Source of the DNA: Oscheius tipulae
Taxonomy: Eukaryota > Nematoda > Chromadorea > Rhabditida > Rhabditidae
NCBI GenBank assembly: GCA_037178975.1
Contig: JASJZH010000002.1
Location: 5,383,501 to 5,447,500, forward strand
DNA length: 64,000 nucleotides
Direction of reading: 5' to 3'
Below are positions 51,074-61,906 of this stretch, one piece after another (within the stretch, counting starts at the first letter, position 1; each line of letters starts with the position of its first letter). The notes below the pieces were generated by a model. It saw nothing but the letters and a program-made list of their open reading frames with translations. It made no database searches and had not been told where the DNA came from. The position numbers were made by a program, and so were the translations under genes.

Positions 51074-52011
51074 ATGGAGGAGAAGCACAAACTCCTGGAG
51101 GCAGAGTCCGTCAAGAAGTTCGCCTTCTTCGGTTAGTTTTCTCACTGTTTCTCTGAACTACTTTGGGTTTCTAGGAGTGGCCGTCTCGACCGTCGCTACT
51201 CTGACGGCCATCGTTGCCGTTCCCATGCTCTGCATGTACATGCAGAACGTGCAGTCCGGTCTCCAGGACGAGGTTTGTACTCTCCCTCTGTCTCTCTGTA
51301 CAAATCCCAAATCAGATCAACTTCTGCCGCACTCGTGCCGAAGGAATCAAGGGAGAGTACACCAGACTCGAGTCTTTCCGCGTGGCTGAGAAGCGTGAGA
51401 AGCGTCAGACCTTCCAATGCTGCTCTTGCGGTATGGGACCTGCTGGACCCGTCGGAAACCCCGGACAGGATGGATCTCCCGGAAACGATGGACGTCCTGG
51501 AGCCCCTGGAATGCCCGGACCTGATGCTGCTAACGACCATGCTCAGCCTCGTCCCGAAGACTTCTGCTTCGAGTGTCCCGTTGGACCCGCTGGAAAGCCT
51601 GGAAATGCCGGACCCAAGGGACAGCCCGGAGCTCCCGGAACTCCCGGAGAGACTGGACCCAACGGACGCCCTGGTGCTCCTGGTGCCCCCGGACCTCAGG
51701 GACCCCCTGGCCAGCCTGGAAACGACGGACAGCCCGGACAGCCTGGAGCTCCTGGACAAGTCAGAACCGTCCCTGCTCCTCCTGGACCCCCTGGACAGCC
51801 CGGAGAGCCCGGACCTCAGGGACCTCCCGGTACCGACGGACACCCCGGACAGCCTGGTCAGGCCGGACCTCCTGGACCTCAGGGAGAGCCTGGACAGGAC
51901 GGAGCCCCCGGAAACCCCGGAGCCCCTGGAGATGCTGGAGCTGCTGGAAAGGACGGACCCAAGGGAGGTTGCGACCACTGCCCCCCTCCCCGTACCGCTC
52001 CTGGATATTAA
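51074..52011 (+). CDS. Nematode cuticle collagen (collagen 5)
   Basis: Exons 51074-51131, 51175-51272 and 51316-52011 give 283 residues. It reads [50 protein letters not shown], then the dibasic site REKR, CCSCGMG, Gly-X-Y blocks around DFCFECPVG, and ends [15 protein letters not shown]. It is the closest relative of collagen 3 but lacks that gene's last intron. Codon use in the triplets is strongly biased (GGA for Gly, CCC/CCT for Pro), as in highly expressed genes. TTTCCAG directly precedes the ATG, and AATAAA lies downstream at 52100. It sits between collagen 4 and the second SH2-like gene. Confidence 0.95.
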
Positions 52012-52467
52012 GCACATATGGGTTTCCTTCGCCTCCAAGAATCTCGGACCTCCCATATTTATTTTCTCCTCATTTAATATTTGTGCGGAGTTCCTGTACA
52101 ATAAATTTCTATTTTCCAACTCGCTCTTCGTTTTCCTTGTTGGGTGGAAATACCCGAAAATCGGATTGGATAGGGTCAGCTGGCCTCAGAAGGGGACAAT
52201 GGCGATAAGTCGAGGGGGATACGGAACAGGGAGATCTAGACCTTACCCAGTTCTGAACCGAAATCCTGGTGGCCGGTTCAAAGTGGAAGATTCCTGATCG
52301 CACGCCATTCAACGATCGTTGACGAGGCCAATCAGAGACGGTTTTTAGGCGAGAGCTCTGCTGGATTGATTGAAATCAGCGACTTTTTGTCGCTAGATTT
52401 GACTATACTCTTAGTCCACTCACCGTGATAAGATCATTGAAGAATAGATCATCCTTTCAGCTACTGT

Positions 52468-53142
52468 TTACCTCCTTTTGTAGTTCGTGACCATCTCGTC
52501 CAGAGTCTTGTACTCTTTGGGATTGGCGTCGCCGTCCTCGACCGAGAACTTCATTCCCTTCTGGATGATGCGGTAGTGACGGAAGCCCGTCTTCTTCTTG
52601 AGAAGGAGGAAGAGACTATTCCTGGCATCTTCCGTCGGATGGTAGAGAGCGAGTCGTCCCGTCGTCTGGATCTCGGCCTTCTTCCAATCCAGCTGACCCA
52701 GGTAGATTTCCTTAGCCAGATCCTTCCTCTTTTCCTTCTTCTTGCTCTTCTTCGACGAGTCTTCCGTGCTTTCCGTCTCCGTCTTCGTCTTCTTTGCAGC
52801 TTTCGGATCCAGATTCTCGTAGGTCCCGTCTTCTTCCTCGACTGGCCGCGGCGGGGGTGGCCTCTGCTGCTGCTGCTGGAGTTTGTCCATTTGGGCGACT
52901 ACCTTGTCCAGCTCGACGAATTGTTCCTCTTCAGGGACATGGGCCTTGCGACAGGGCTTGCCGTGCTGGCAGCAGACACGCACGTTCTCGTAGATCGTGT
53001 CTTCTTCGGGAGACTTGCGTATTCTAGCAGCTACGGAAGAGGCTTCGCTTGGAACTGTTCTGTGGTAGTTTTGTTCTAGAAGTTTTCCAAAAAAAAAAAA
53101 CACTCGTTTTTGAATTGAATACAAAACAACTAGAATATTCAA
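52468..53142 (-). CDS. SH2-like adaptor protein, copy 2 (inverted)
   Basis: This is the inverted partner of the gene at 37329-37943. From the first tyrosine motif (DTIYENVRV) to the stop the two proteins differ only by Gln for Arg after the EEE run and one extra Gln in the Gln run. Before that, a stretch of about 15 residues is similar but altered (SSVAARIRKSP against YQVAARMRKPP). Upstream of about 53055 similarity is lost, and this frame starts with a doubtful leader spanning a 12-T homopolymer, so the annotated start is uncertain and a 5' exon is probable. All motifs of copy 1 are kept: two YEN tyrosines, proline run, Lys-rich linker and the SH2-like fold without the FLVR arginine. Unlike copy 1, no AATAAA follows directly, so splicing at GGAG/GTAAAC onward cannot be excluded. 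Confidence 0.62.
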   Translation of the reverse strand: MNILVVLYSIQKRVFFFFGKLLEQNYHRTVPSEASSVAARIRKSPEEDTIYENVRVCCQHGKPCRKAHVPEEEQFVELDKVVAQMDKLQQQQQRPPPPRPVEEEDGTYENLDPKAAKKTKTETESTEDSSKKSKKKEKRKDLAKEIYLGQLDWKKAEIQTTGRLALYHPTEDARNSLFLLLKKKTGFRHYRIIQKGMKFSVEDGDANPKEYKTLDEMVTNYKRR

Positions 53143-54579
53143 AGTTATCTAAATGATGCTGCTGGATTTCCTGGATACCTAAACAAACTTTAGAAGGTCT
53201 TCACGAGCTGAGGAACAAATTCAAGAAACATGTTCAATTCTCTCTACTACTAAAGCGCAACGGTGTCTCTCTGTCCGTGCGTCGCCACGAGAAAAAAGCT
53301 GGCAAGTTGGTCAAGAGTTAAGTTGACAGGTCAGCTTTGGAGAAAACGTGGGAACATAGACTATTGGAGAAGTGGCGCAGCCGGCTGTTGTCAATGCTAA
53401 GTTAAGATTAAGGGACGGCGAAACCGTCGTAGACGGATGGTCTTGAATGTTTTTCACAGCCTGCTCCAGTTATGAAACCGTTGTTGTCATGATCAGAGCC
53501 TTTTCTTTACTCTAAGCCACTTCCAAATTCAAGGCAATGTTCCTTGAATTGTTTTTGCAGACGTGATGGCTAGTGGGTGCCACTGGAAAAGTCCAGAAGA
53601 TCTGCAAGGTCTGAAGAGAACTGACTTTTCAGCACGATTTCAAAACTTCGGAGCAACAGAGAAGATTCACAGCATGCTTCCAACAAAGTTTTTGACAACA
53701 AAAACTACATAGTTTTCCCTCCAGACTTAATCATCTTTTTCTGCGTCATCTGGGCGTCTCCCTTCGCTAAAGCCATATTATCGTTTTCAAAAATGTCACC
53801 AGCAAACAGATTTCCGGGGTCAAGTTGACATTCCTCGAACTCATCTCAGATAACCATTTTCACTCCTAACCTGCAATTGGTTCCTTCCATATTTGGGCGG
53901 GAAGGGTGTGAGCTGTTTGCATAGTTTAGGGCTCAGGTCGTCCTCCCCTTATCAATTTCGGCTTCTTAGCATTCTGAAGACGAACAGTCATCCATCTAAA
54001 ATGCATTTTTCATTTCTTGTCTTTCCCAATCATCCGCACTGACTGTTACATCCTGTTAATAAACCACAAGGCTATTCAAAAATTGATATTCTCGCCACGA
54101 CTGTCCGCTTGAACAAACATCGAATCAGGACTATTTTGCTCTCTTACGTGTTAGGTCAGTCTCTGCTTGTTTAGAATTTTGACGTTTTCTGCGCGTTTGG
54201 GCTTTCGTGCCGACCCTTATCTTACGGTCCTTATTGGCTTTATTGGTGGGTGTTCTACATGCATTTATACCTCGTCCAGACTTTTATATTTTTCGCTGTT
54301 GCTCTGCGAGAATAGAGCTTTTTGGAGCACGGTCTCCTATTTATGTTTCTCTCTCTGTTTACGTTTTCCACGTTTATGACTGTGATCAAGGGAGAGAGAC
54401 AGCTGTTTATCCCGGTTGACCACGAAAACTTCTGCTAACTCCAGTTCCGTTCCCTTTTTTGACTGGATGACTAGGCTTGTAAACTTCCCCTCACATTCAC
54501 ACAGTCATATCGCCGCTTATCTTTTTCCTCATAACGCCCGCTCTTCAAACATTTCCGTTACCAAAAGAACAAATTCAGG
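53143..54579. other. Intergenic region of about 1.4 kb
   Basis: No supported gene between SH2-like copy 2 and prominin. Confidence 0.45.
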
Positions 54580-57500
54580 ATGCGGGTAACTGCAATGATC
54601 TCCTTCTTAATTTTCTTCATAATTTCGGAAACTGGTGAGTTATGGAAAAGTCATGCTCTGAACACAGATTTTCAGCCGCCATTGATTTCACTTCATGCTA
54701 CGAAAAAATGCAGATGACTGTTCCAAAGAGTGATCCTAAACAGTTTTATGGCAGTCTCAATCCGTTCTATTCGATCAATAAGGGAATAGCCGACGGTCTA
54801 CAGAAGCAGATGGACGACAGTACACTGCAGGATGTTTACAACTTGATAGCTGGAACGAAAGGAGACAAACCGTCGGTTGGGAAAGTAGTCAATGATGTGA
54901 TGAAACAGCAGGTAGGAAGACACTTTGAAGAAAAGTATGGGTTTTAGGCAGGAGCAATTGCCTTCTTCTGCGGAGGACTTCTCTTCATCTTGGTGGCTGT
55001 CGTTCTGGGTATCACCATCTGCAGTTGTCGATGCTGTTGCAATTCTTGTGGAGCTGATAAGACAAAGGTAGGCTGGGGGTGTATGAGTACAATTTGAACC
55101 CTTTTGTCGGGGTAGCCTATAGATGTTGATAGACGATGGGAAAGATAAATCGATCCGTACCAACTGTTTAAGCGTAACAAGAATGTGTATACAATCGACT
55201 CCTTGAATAGTTTGATAGCTAGCGTCTCGTTCTATAGTGTTTGTAAGTTTGGCTGAGAAACTTTGAGAGCCTTGAGATAGGTGGGATCAGGATAAAGCAT
55301 CCCCATAGGCTATGGTAATCGATGGGTGCTTGGAAATCTGCGCGCTGCAGTGTCGAGTCTCTATGAATACAAAACCAAAAGAAGAGAATGTTTTTTTAAA
55401 GAAATTTTCACTTGAGATGAGACTAATAAACGACGCAGAAGTTTCTGAAAAATCACTGTCATCTCAAGATCAGTAAGCTTCAGAGTCACCCGTCCTCCTC
55501 TATCACCGCCTTCTTTATGGTATCTGGACTCGTAGCGGTTTTTGCCTTTGTTCTGACCGGAGTCGTCATCTTCAACCTCAGCGCCACTAACCTCTACAAA
55601 GCCATTGATAAATCACCAGGCTGGATTAATGATACCGTTAACAGTACGTCTGGATATCTGGAAAAAAATAATTAAACGTTTAGGTATCAACACCAATGTG
55701 TTCGACGGAACTTCCGAAATGGACTGTGTCGTCGGGAGTGGAGTCAATCAGACTCTCAATGTGCTAACAGTTCAGATGCTAGCCTTTCCACAGAGTTTGT
55801 CCAATACACTGATGGATGCGACTGGACTGACCAATCTCAGTAATGTATGTGGTTGTCATTTGAATCAAGAGCGAGACTTACAGTTCAACTACATCCAACT
55901 GGAGACAGACACGATTGTGGCAGCAAATTTGTCGGATACACTAGATGCAGAGTTATCCGGCGCTTGTCCAAAACTCGCGACGCTTCTAAATAAGACTTAC
56001 GGGTTGGGACCTCAGCTCCGAAATCTGAGCCAGGTAGCGTTTTGGAATATTGTAAGAAGAGATTTGCAGATTGTGGTTCTTGTAGATAAGATCCAAGAAG
56101 CAGCTAGCAGCAGCATTTCTTCGGCTACGAACAATACGCAGGTGGAATTTACTTAGTGCAAAACTGAAATCGATTCCAGATCACCGATTACTTGAATAAC
56201 TCCATTCTACTGATCAGACTGCTTGAAGACCAACTGACTGCCCAACTAAACTCATTGACCAGCCAAGTCAATATTTCCATGCAAACCGTTCGAAATATCC
56301 AGAACGCTATTACTACTGCTCAAAACGATGTGGTAACCGTAAGTATTGGAGGCATTTCTGTTGAGTAAAACAAAATTCAGTGGAGTGGATACAGTGCAGT
56401 CAAAGGAGGATGGCAAGCATTGATGACAGTTCCCAACTGTATCTGCCTGCTGTTCTGTCTTCTGACCATTTTTGCACTTCTTCACTGGCTCTATGCTGAA
56501 GAGGGTGAGTAGAGGACAGACAGTTCCAAATGTATGCTCAGGAGGACATGCAGCTGGCTATGTGGCCATTTTCGGATTCTATTTCACCATCTTCTTGACG
56601 GTGATCGCCATGGGAGTGACCAGGTTTCACTTTTCTCTCCAAGGAAAAATAAGTCTTTTCAGTGCTGCCTTCGTCGGAGGCTGGGCCATCTCTGGAGCCT
56701 GCAAGCCAATGTTCGAAGACTCTACCTTCAAAATTCTTGGACTAGCAAGTAATATTGGTAACATCAACATCACTGGACTCAACAATACGTCTACCTCGAC
56801 CAGTGTCCAGTATGTAGTCATTATGTTCGAGAAAGGAGAATCGTTTCCAGACAGCTAATGCAGAGATGCGAGGGGAGCGCAACTGTCTTCAGTGCCGTCA
56901 ATGGAAGCCAGTTGATCAATCCGTCAATGGTCTTGAATATGCTTCAATTGGATACTCTGGAAACGGACATTGATAGCATTCTTCAACAGAACCCCATCAA
57001 TTATACTACTGGTTCTACGTATCTTCCACAGTTGGTGGTTAGTCGATCTTTATGAATCATACTTTGACTACTCGAGTCAGGTCGAACAAAAAGACTGTTT
57101 TGAAAGAAATGCGTCTTGGCAGGATCGCCGCTGTATTGTCTATAAATCTGTTCCCTTAAGTCTAATATAATTTGTAGTCGTAACTGCTAGTCTGAATATT
57201 CTGGGATGACAGTAATATAGTAATCGTTTTAGGACATGACCACTTTTATAAATCATGCCATTGATACTCTTTCTGAGGCCAATAAAACTGGAGGTTGTTT
57301 TTCTGATGGCGGAGAGACGAACAACATAGAACTTATCACGTAACGTCCACCGGTTACCATATTACCAATTTTAGGGAGCTGATGGGTATCAACAATGAAC
57401 TAGCCACCCTCATCGAGCTTTTCAACGTGACCGTCGTTCATTCAACTGACGACACGACGACCAATGTATCTGTCCAATTTACGAACTCTCAGATTTTAAT

Positions 57501-58182
57501 TGCTACGAATCTTGTCAACAGCTCGACCACTGACATGATCGTATACTATTAGTCTTTCCTCAAACCGAGTACCCTTTCAGAATAATCTCAACTCTCAGGC
57601 ATTCCCTTGCCATGGGCTCTATCAGAACTACGAAAATGCCGGAGTCATCCTATGTGACTGGTTCGGTCGTCCAGTACATGGAATGTGGGGTGCTGCTGGT
57701 CTCGCTGCGATCTTCTTCATTCCAGCCGCCTTGATAATGCTCTGTGCAGCCAACAAAATCTTTTCAGGGTATTGTAGCAGGTTTGTAATCTGTCTGTCAA
57801 TGTAACTGAGTTCAGAACCAACAAGATTGGGGACGAGACTGGTGCTCCAGCTGGACTGCACAGATCAAAGACTACTGAGAACCCCTGGGAGGACAGTGAT
57901 CCGTTCCCAAGACCGGCTGTCTACAATACACAGCCCCAGCAGTACTCCTATGTCCCACCACCTGTCCAACAGGCTGACTATGGTACAGGCCTTAGAAGAC
58001 AAAATGAGGCTGGATTGAGGAGACAGGACGATGGTCTCCAGAGAACAGATCCCGACTCTTACGGCCTGAGAAAGACAGCTGAACGACCTGCTTGGGAAGA
58101 CTTGGACGACGAACAGCCGGCCCCTTACGACATTTACAATTTGGACAAAGACAGAACGGGCAAGGGGCTGACCCGAATGTAA
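54580..58182 (+). CDS. Prominin-family pentaspan membrane glycoprotein
   Basis: Prominins bind cholesterol and mark plasma-membrane protrusions. Sixteen exons, all in phase, give 845 residues, close to prominin-1: 54580-54634, 54676-54911, 54948-55067, 55439-55643, 55684-55844, 55884-56033, 56070-56141, 56180-56338, 56381-56504, 56542-56623, 56663-56809, 56851-57037, 57233-57339, 57375-57540, 57581-57780 and 57816-58182. A signal peptide (MRVTAMISFLIFFIISE) leads to an extracellular domain. TM1 is followed by the family's cysteine cluster (ICSCRCCCNSC), then TM2, a first large loop with N-glycosylation sites, TM3-TM4 (joined through GGHAAGYVAIFGFYFTIFLT), a second loop, TM5 (GMWGAAGLAAIFFIPAALIM) and a Pro/Gln/Tyr-rich cytoplasmic tail. 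Intron 56624-56662 is 39 nt and in frame, so retention would add 13 residues. AATAAA lies at 58334. Confidence 0.85.
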
Positions 58183-59183
58183 TGCACATATCAATGAATT
58201 TTTATGAGAACAAGGCAAGACCAAAATATCAACTAGACAGGGTTTCCCGGCGCGCAATGAAAGCCAGGACCGTGTCGTGGACAGGGGAGGTGTAATTGTC
58301 TTCAACCAAAATCGCCCACTCGACTTTCCCACAATAAAAATGACTTGTGTGAACAGAGCCTTATTCTGTTCCCTCATCCTTTTCTATTTCTGCTTTCGAA
58401 AATAAATGTGAACTGTTGGCCGCGGGCCTTTGACTACGTAACGAGGCTTAGGATCAGATCTTCGCTGAACATTTTGGTCTCTCTTAGTCTTTGCCGTTTA
58501 CGGGTATAAAAGCTCTATTTTGCTAACATAAAGGGATGACAATGTATTCGCAGCCTATTAATATTTCTACAGCAACTTCTCACAATTGGCGTTGTTCATA
58601 TTTTGCTATCTGTACCTTCAAATGTTTGATTCAGTATTCATATCTGACATACCCCCCTCATTTTTGGGTCCTAAAACAAAGGTAATCTATGTCATGTTAC
58701 AGTAGTCACATACAAAATTTAAAACTACGTGATGTAAAAAATCAAGAGGAGTACTACCATCCTTCGCTCATCAAAAGTTAGGTCGAACAATTTTTTCCTG
58801 TGTGCAACCACTTCCGCCCAGATACCTACCATTCTCAGATTCTCAGCTGACCCCCGTGCTTCCGTCTATAAATCTGTCTCTAGGTCGTGTGATGCTAAGA
58901 AAAGACTGTACAGACTGCGGAGCGGGTCTTCTTCTTCTCGCTTTGTCTCTCTCTCTCTCACGGTCGTATCATAACAACAATACTATTTGCCTACTTTTCC
59001 CACTGAACCCGTCGAAGTGTGTTCTCTTTCGATATTACAGTCTCTTTCTTATAAATTCCTGTTCACGCGTTCTTACAAGCTTTCTCCTGTTCCTTCTCTT
59101 TTCACTTAAACAGTTGTTGGGGTTTCAGTTTGTTCTCGGAAGAGAAAGGAGAAAAAGGAGACGATCAAGGTTTCTGATCAAAG
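58183..59183. other. Intergenic region of about 1 kb
   Basis: The prominin 3' region followed by the upstream region of cln3. No separate gene is supported; the open frame at 58802-59353 overlaps the cln3 start in another frame. Confidence 0.45.
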
Positions 59184-61653
59184 ATGACAACTGCCGAGAA
59201 GAGTCGAAGTTCTGTTGTGAGAAACCTCATCGCCTTCTGGTGGGTTTCTCTCACATCTTATTGCGCGTAGCACTACGCAGCGATTCCTCAGCTCCCTTCT
59301 ATCCAATCGCTCTCAAACTTTTTTCATGGTTTTTACCACAGAGAATAACCTAAAAAAGGGCGTCAATAGTTTAGAAAATAAACATTTTACACATATAACT
59401 TTTTTCAAAAAAGGGCCGATTTCTCCCGTATGCAGTAACCCAGGCTGGCGTCTGAAATCTACCTATTACAGTGACTCCAAACATTGACGACAGGTTCAGA
59501 ATCCACCCCATTCGTTGCGCGCAAAGTTTCAGACCGATACGATAACTCTGAATGGGTACAGATGGGGTTTTTGGACTTACATTAGTCGATTTTATGAAAA
59601 ATTCCAAACTTTGTTGTGGACTCATTTCAATTCAAAGAGACAAAAGAAAACAGCAAAAACAGGGCCATAGAATTCTGTAGGCAAATTGGGAAAGCCCAAA
59701 CCGCGTCTCATTTCATCGTTTTGAGAAAGTGTAGTGGACCTACGTATGCTAAAAACTCGAGCCGTGAGTCAGATTGCGCGATAACTTACTACGGTAGTGT
59801 AATGAGAGACGCGGCTTAGGCTTGCCTACAGAATTCTTCTGCCCCGTTTTTGCACGATTCAAACCATCCTTCTTTTCGCCGTCGCTTTTTTAATTATAAT
59901 CTTTAACAAGAATTGTAGGATATTTGGAGTATGCAACAACTTCGTCTACATAATTATGCTGGCAGGGGCACAGGACATTCTGAGCAAGCGAAGGCCTACA
60001 GTAATCTCCGCAAATGGCACCTCTTCCGAGCTGGAACACGCTGAAACTTGTCTTGTGGGTTCTCAGAGTACTAAAGAAGGACATTGTTCAGGACAATGTA
60101 AAGATCCGAGAGTGTACTCCCCACTCTGCCGGAATCGTTCTACTCTGTAACATCTTCCCAGCCTTCATAATCAAAGCCTCCTATCCAATCATCGCCTACC
60201 GTATCCCCTATGCGTAACCTTTCTATCTTGTATGACTGTAAGAATGCTTCAGAGTCCGTCACACGTTTGTCTGCCTCGCACAGGCCACTTCTCTCCTTGT
60301 TGTTGCCTTAGCCGACTCGGTTCCCACCGCCTTGGCCGGTGTAATGGTCTCGGCTGTGGCCAATGGAATGGGAGAAAGCACTTTCCTGGCACTGGCTAGT
60401 CACTATTCAAAGTGAGAGTCACATAGAACCTTAGAAGACCTTCTTATAGACACACTATCTCAACCTGGGCATCTGGAACAGGAATGGCCGGAGTTGCCGG
60501 TGCCTTCACCTATGCTGGACTAACCGACCCTCATCTCCTCGGAATGACACCAACCCGAGCCATGCTTTCGTGTCTGGTCGTGCCGGCAGTCTTCTTCTTA
60601 ACCTATTTCCTCCTACTGGAGCAGGCGGAGACTGTCAAGAAGGTCAGCCTTCTGCAGCCACTCTCCTGGATCGGATTCGGAGACTTGAAGTATGTTTTTT
60701 TTCCAGTCCTGGGAATAAGAAAGGTTTAGGAATATGAAAGAGGGAGTAGAGAAAGAGACAAAGAAAGAAGGCAGTGAGTTCTTTCCCAAAGGAAAAGATG
60801 GAAGTCGCTGGAATGTCATCAAGGTTGGTCATTTTTTTTCTTTGGCTTTCTTGTCGGAACAAAATCGGTGAGATAGTATCGGTCAGAATGAAGTGGTACG
60901 AGAAGTAAACTACAGTACCGTTGGAAATTGGGTGAGCTGTTGAGACGGTGCCGAAGTCTCTTTCTGCTCGATGGTCATAGATAGACACGGCTCGATTTTT
61001 TTCTAAGATTCAGTTTTCTGTCACAAAAAAGGCAGAACAGTAGCAGAAGATAGACAGCCAATTCTGATTCTTTCAGAGCCTGCTCAAGTACATGATCCCC
61101 CTCTTTGTCGTCTACTGGGCCGAATACTTTGTGAATCAGGGTCTCGTCGAGCTGATCGTCTTCGACTGTTCCAGCGGCTTCGGAACGAGTCCCAAGGCTC
61201 AATACAGATGGTATCAGGTCTTGTACCAAGTCGGAGTCTTCGTCTCCCGTTCATCTATCAAACTTATCGAACTGAACATGTTTTGGATCACTCTGATGCC
61301 AGTTCTTCAGGTATTATTGGTAGCGACTTCTAAAAAATCAGAGATGCAGATCATCAACATGTTTTTTTTCCTCTCAAACGCTATCCATCTGTACGTCCCG
61401 CATTTTTGGATCATCGCTGCCGTCGTCTTCTACGAGGGTCTGGTCGGAGGGGCGGCTTACGTCAACAGCTACAATCACATCCATAAAAAGGTTGATCTGT
61501 CCCGTATCTCTGGACCTATCTCTTTAGGTTGACACGACGATACGGGAGTTTGCACTGGCCATTGTGACCCTCGGCGACACTGCTGGTATTCTGGTGGCTG
61601 CCCTCTCCTCCATTCCCGTTCACAATGCCATATGTTCCATTCCACACGTCTAG
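59184..61653 (+). CDS. cln3: Battenin / CLN3 lysosomal membrane protein
   Basis: CLN3 is a multi-pass lysosomal protein, linked to glycerophosphodiester export and, in humans, to juvenile Batten disease. Exons 59184-59239, 59919-60054, 60092-60213, 60253-60411, 60450-60689, 60730-60823, 61077-61310, 61350-61490 and 61528-61653 give 435 residues; human CLN3 has 438. Conserved stretches include NLIAFWIFGVCNNFVYIIML (across the first splice), AGAQDIL, ANGMGESTFLALASHYSK, SGTGMAGVAGAFTYAGL, PLFVVYWAEYFVNQGL, QYRWYQVLYQVGVFVSRSS and FYEGLVGGAAYVN. The tail is hydrophobic. The first intron (678 nt) carries an inverted repeat. Intron 60055-60091 is 37 nt and deduced from phase. AATAAA follows at 61722. 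Confidence 0.93.
59653..59852. repeat. Inverted-repeat element in cln3 intron 1
   Basis: GCAAAAACAGGGC followed by GAATTCTGTAGGCAA and CCGCGTCTC (59653-59710) recurs inverted at 59800-59852, with a few mismatches and a spacer of about 90 bases. An adjacent open frame on the minus strand (59371-59625) may belong to the same repeat. No target duplication was recognised. Confidence 0.6.
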
Positions 61654-61906
61654 AAAGATCTCCGCTCCCACACATTTCGTTACCCGAAACATATCGATTT
61701 CTCTCTGTGCATACAGTGCAATAATAAAGCTGTTACTATCTTTTGCTTCTTCAGAAGTTTTGGAACTTTTATTGCATCGTATCTATTGAAGAATAAAAGT
61801 TTGTAGTTTGCGAGTAAAAAGGCGAGTGAACTGTCGGGTAATTAGTCTTCAGTTGCGATCGATCATTGTTGCCGACGACTCGCCTCTACAGCTGGTGGCA
61901 GTCGAC
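61654..61906. other. Intergenic gap between cln3 and the aldehyde dehydrogenase
   Basis: About 250 bases in the same orientation as both neighbours, including the cln3 polyadenylation signal. The close spacing would suit an operon but does not prove one. Confidence 0.4.

Noticed and set aside
37329-53142. A single perfect 16-kb palindromic duplication
   Set aside because: Only the SH2-like and one collagen pair match between the sides. The four-transmembrane gene and collagens 2, 3 and 5 have no mirror partner, and the matching blocks end at or within genes.
55475-55485. An 11-nt intron (GTAAGCTTCAG) in prominin exon 4
   Set aside because: The frame reads straight through with sensible residues, and 11 nt is too short to splice.
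58802-59353. 183-codon open frame
   Set aside because: Overlaps the cln3 start exon in a different frame. The CLN3 frame has clear homology and a phase-matched splice.
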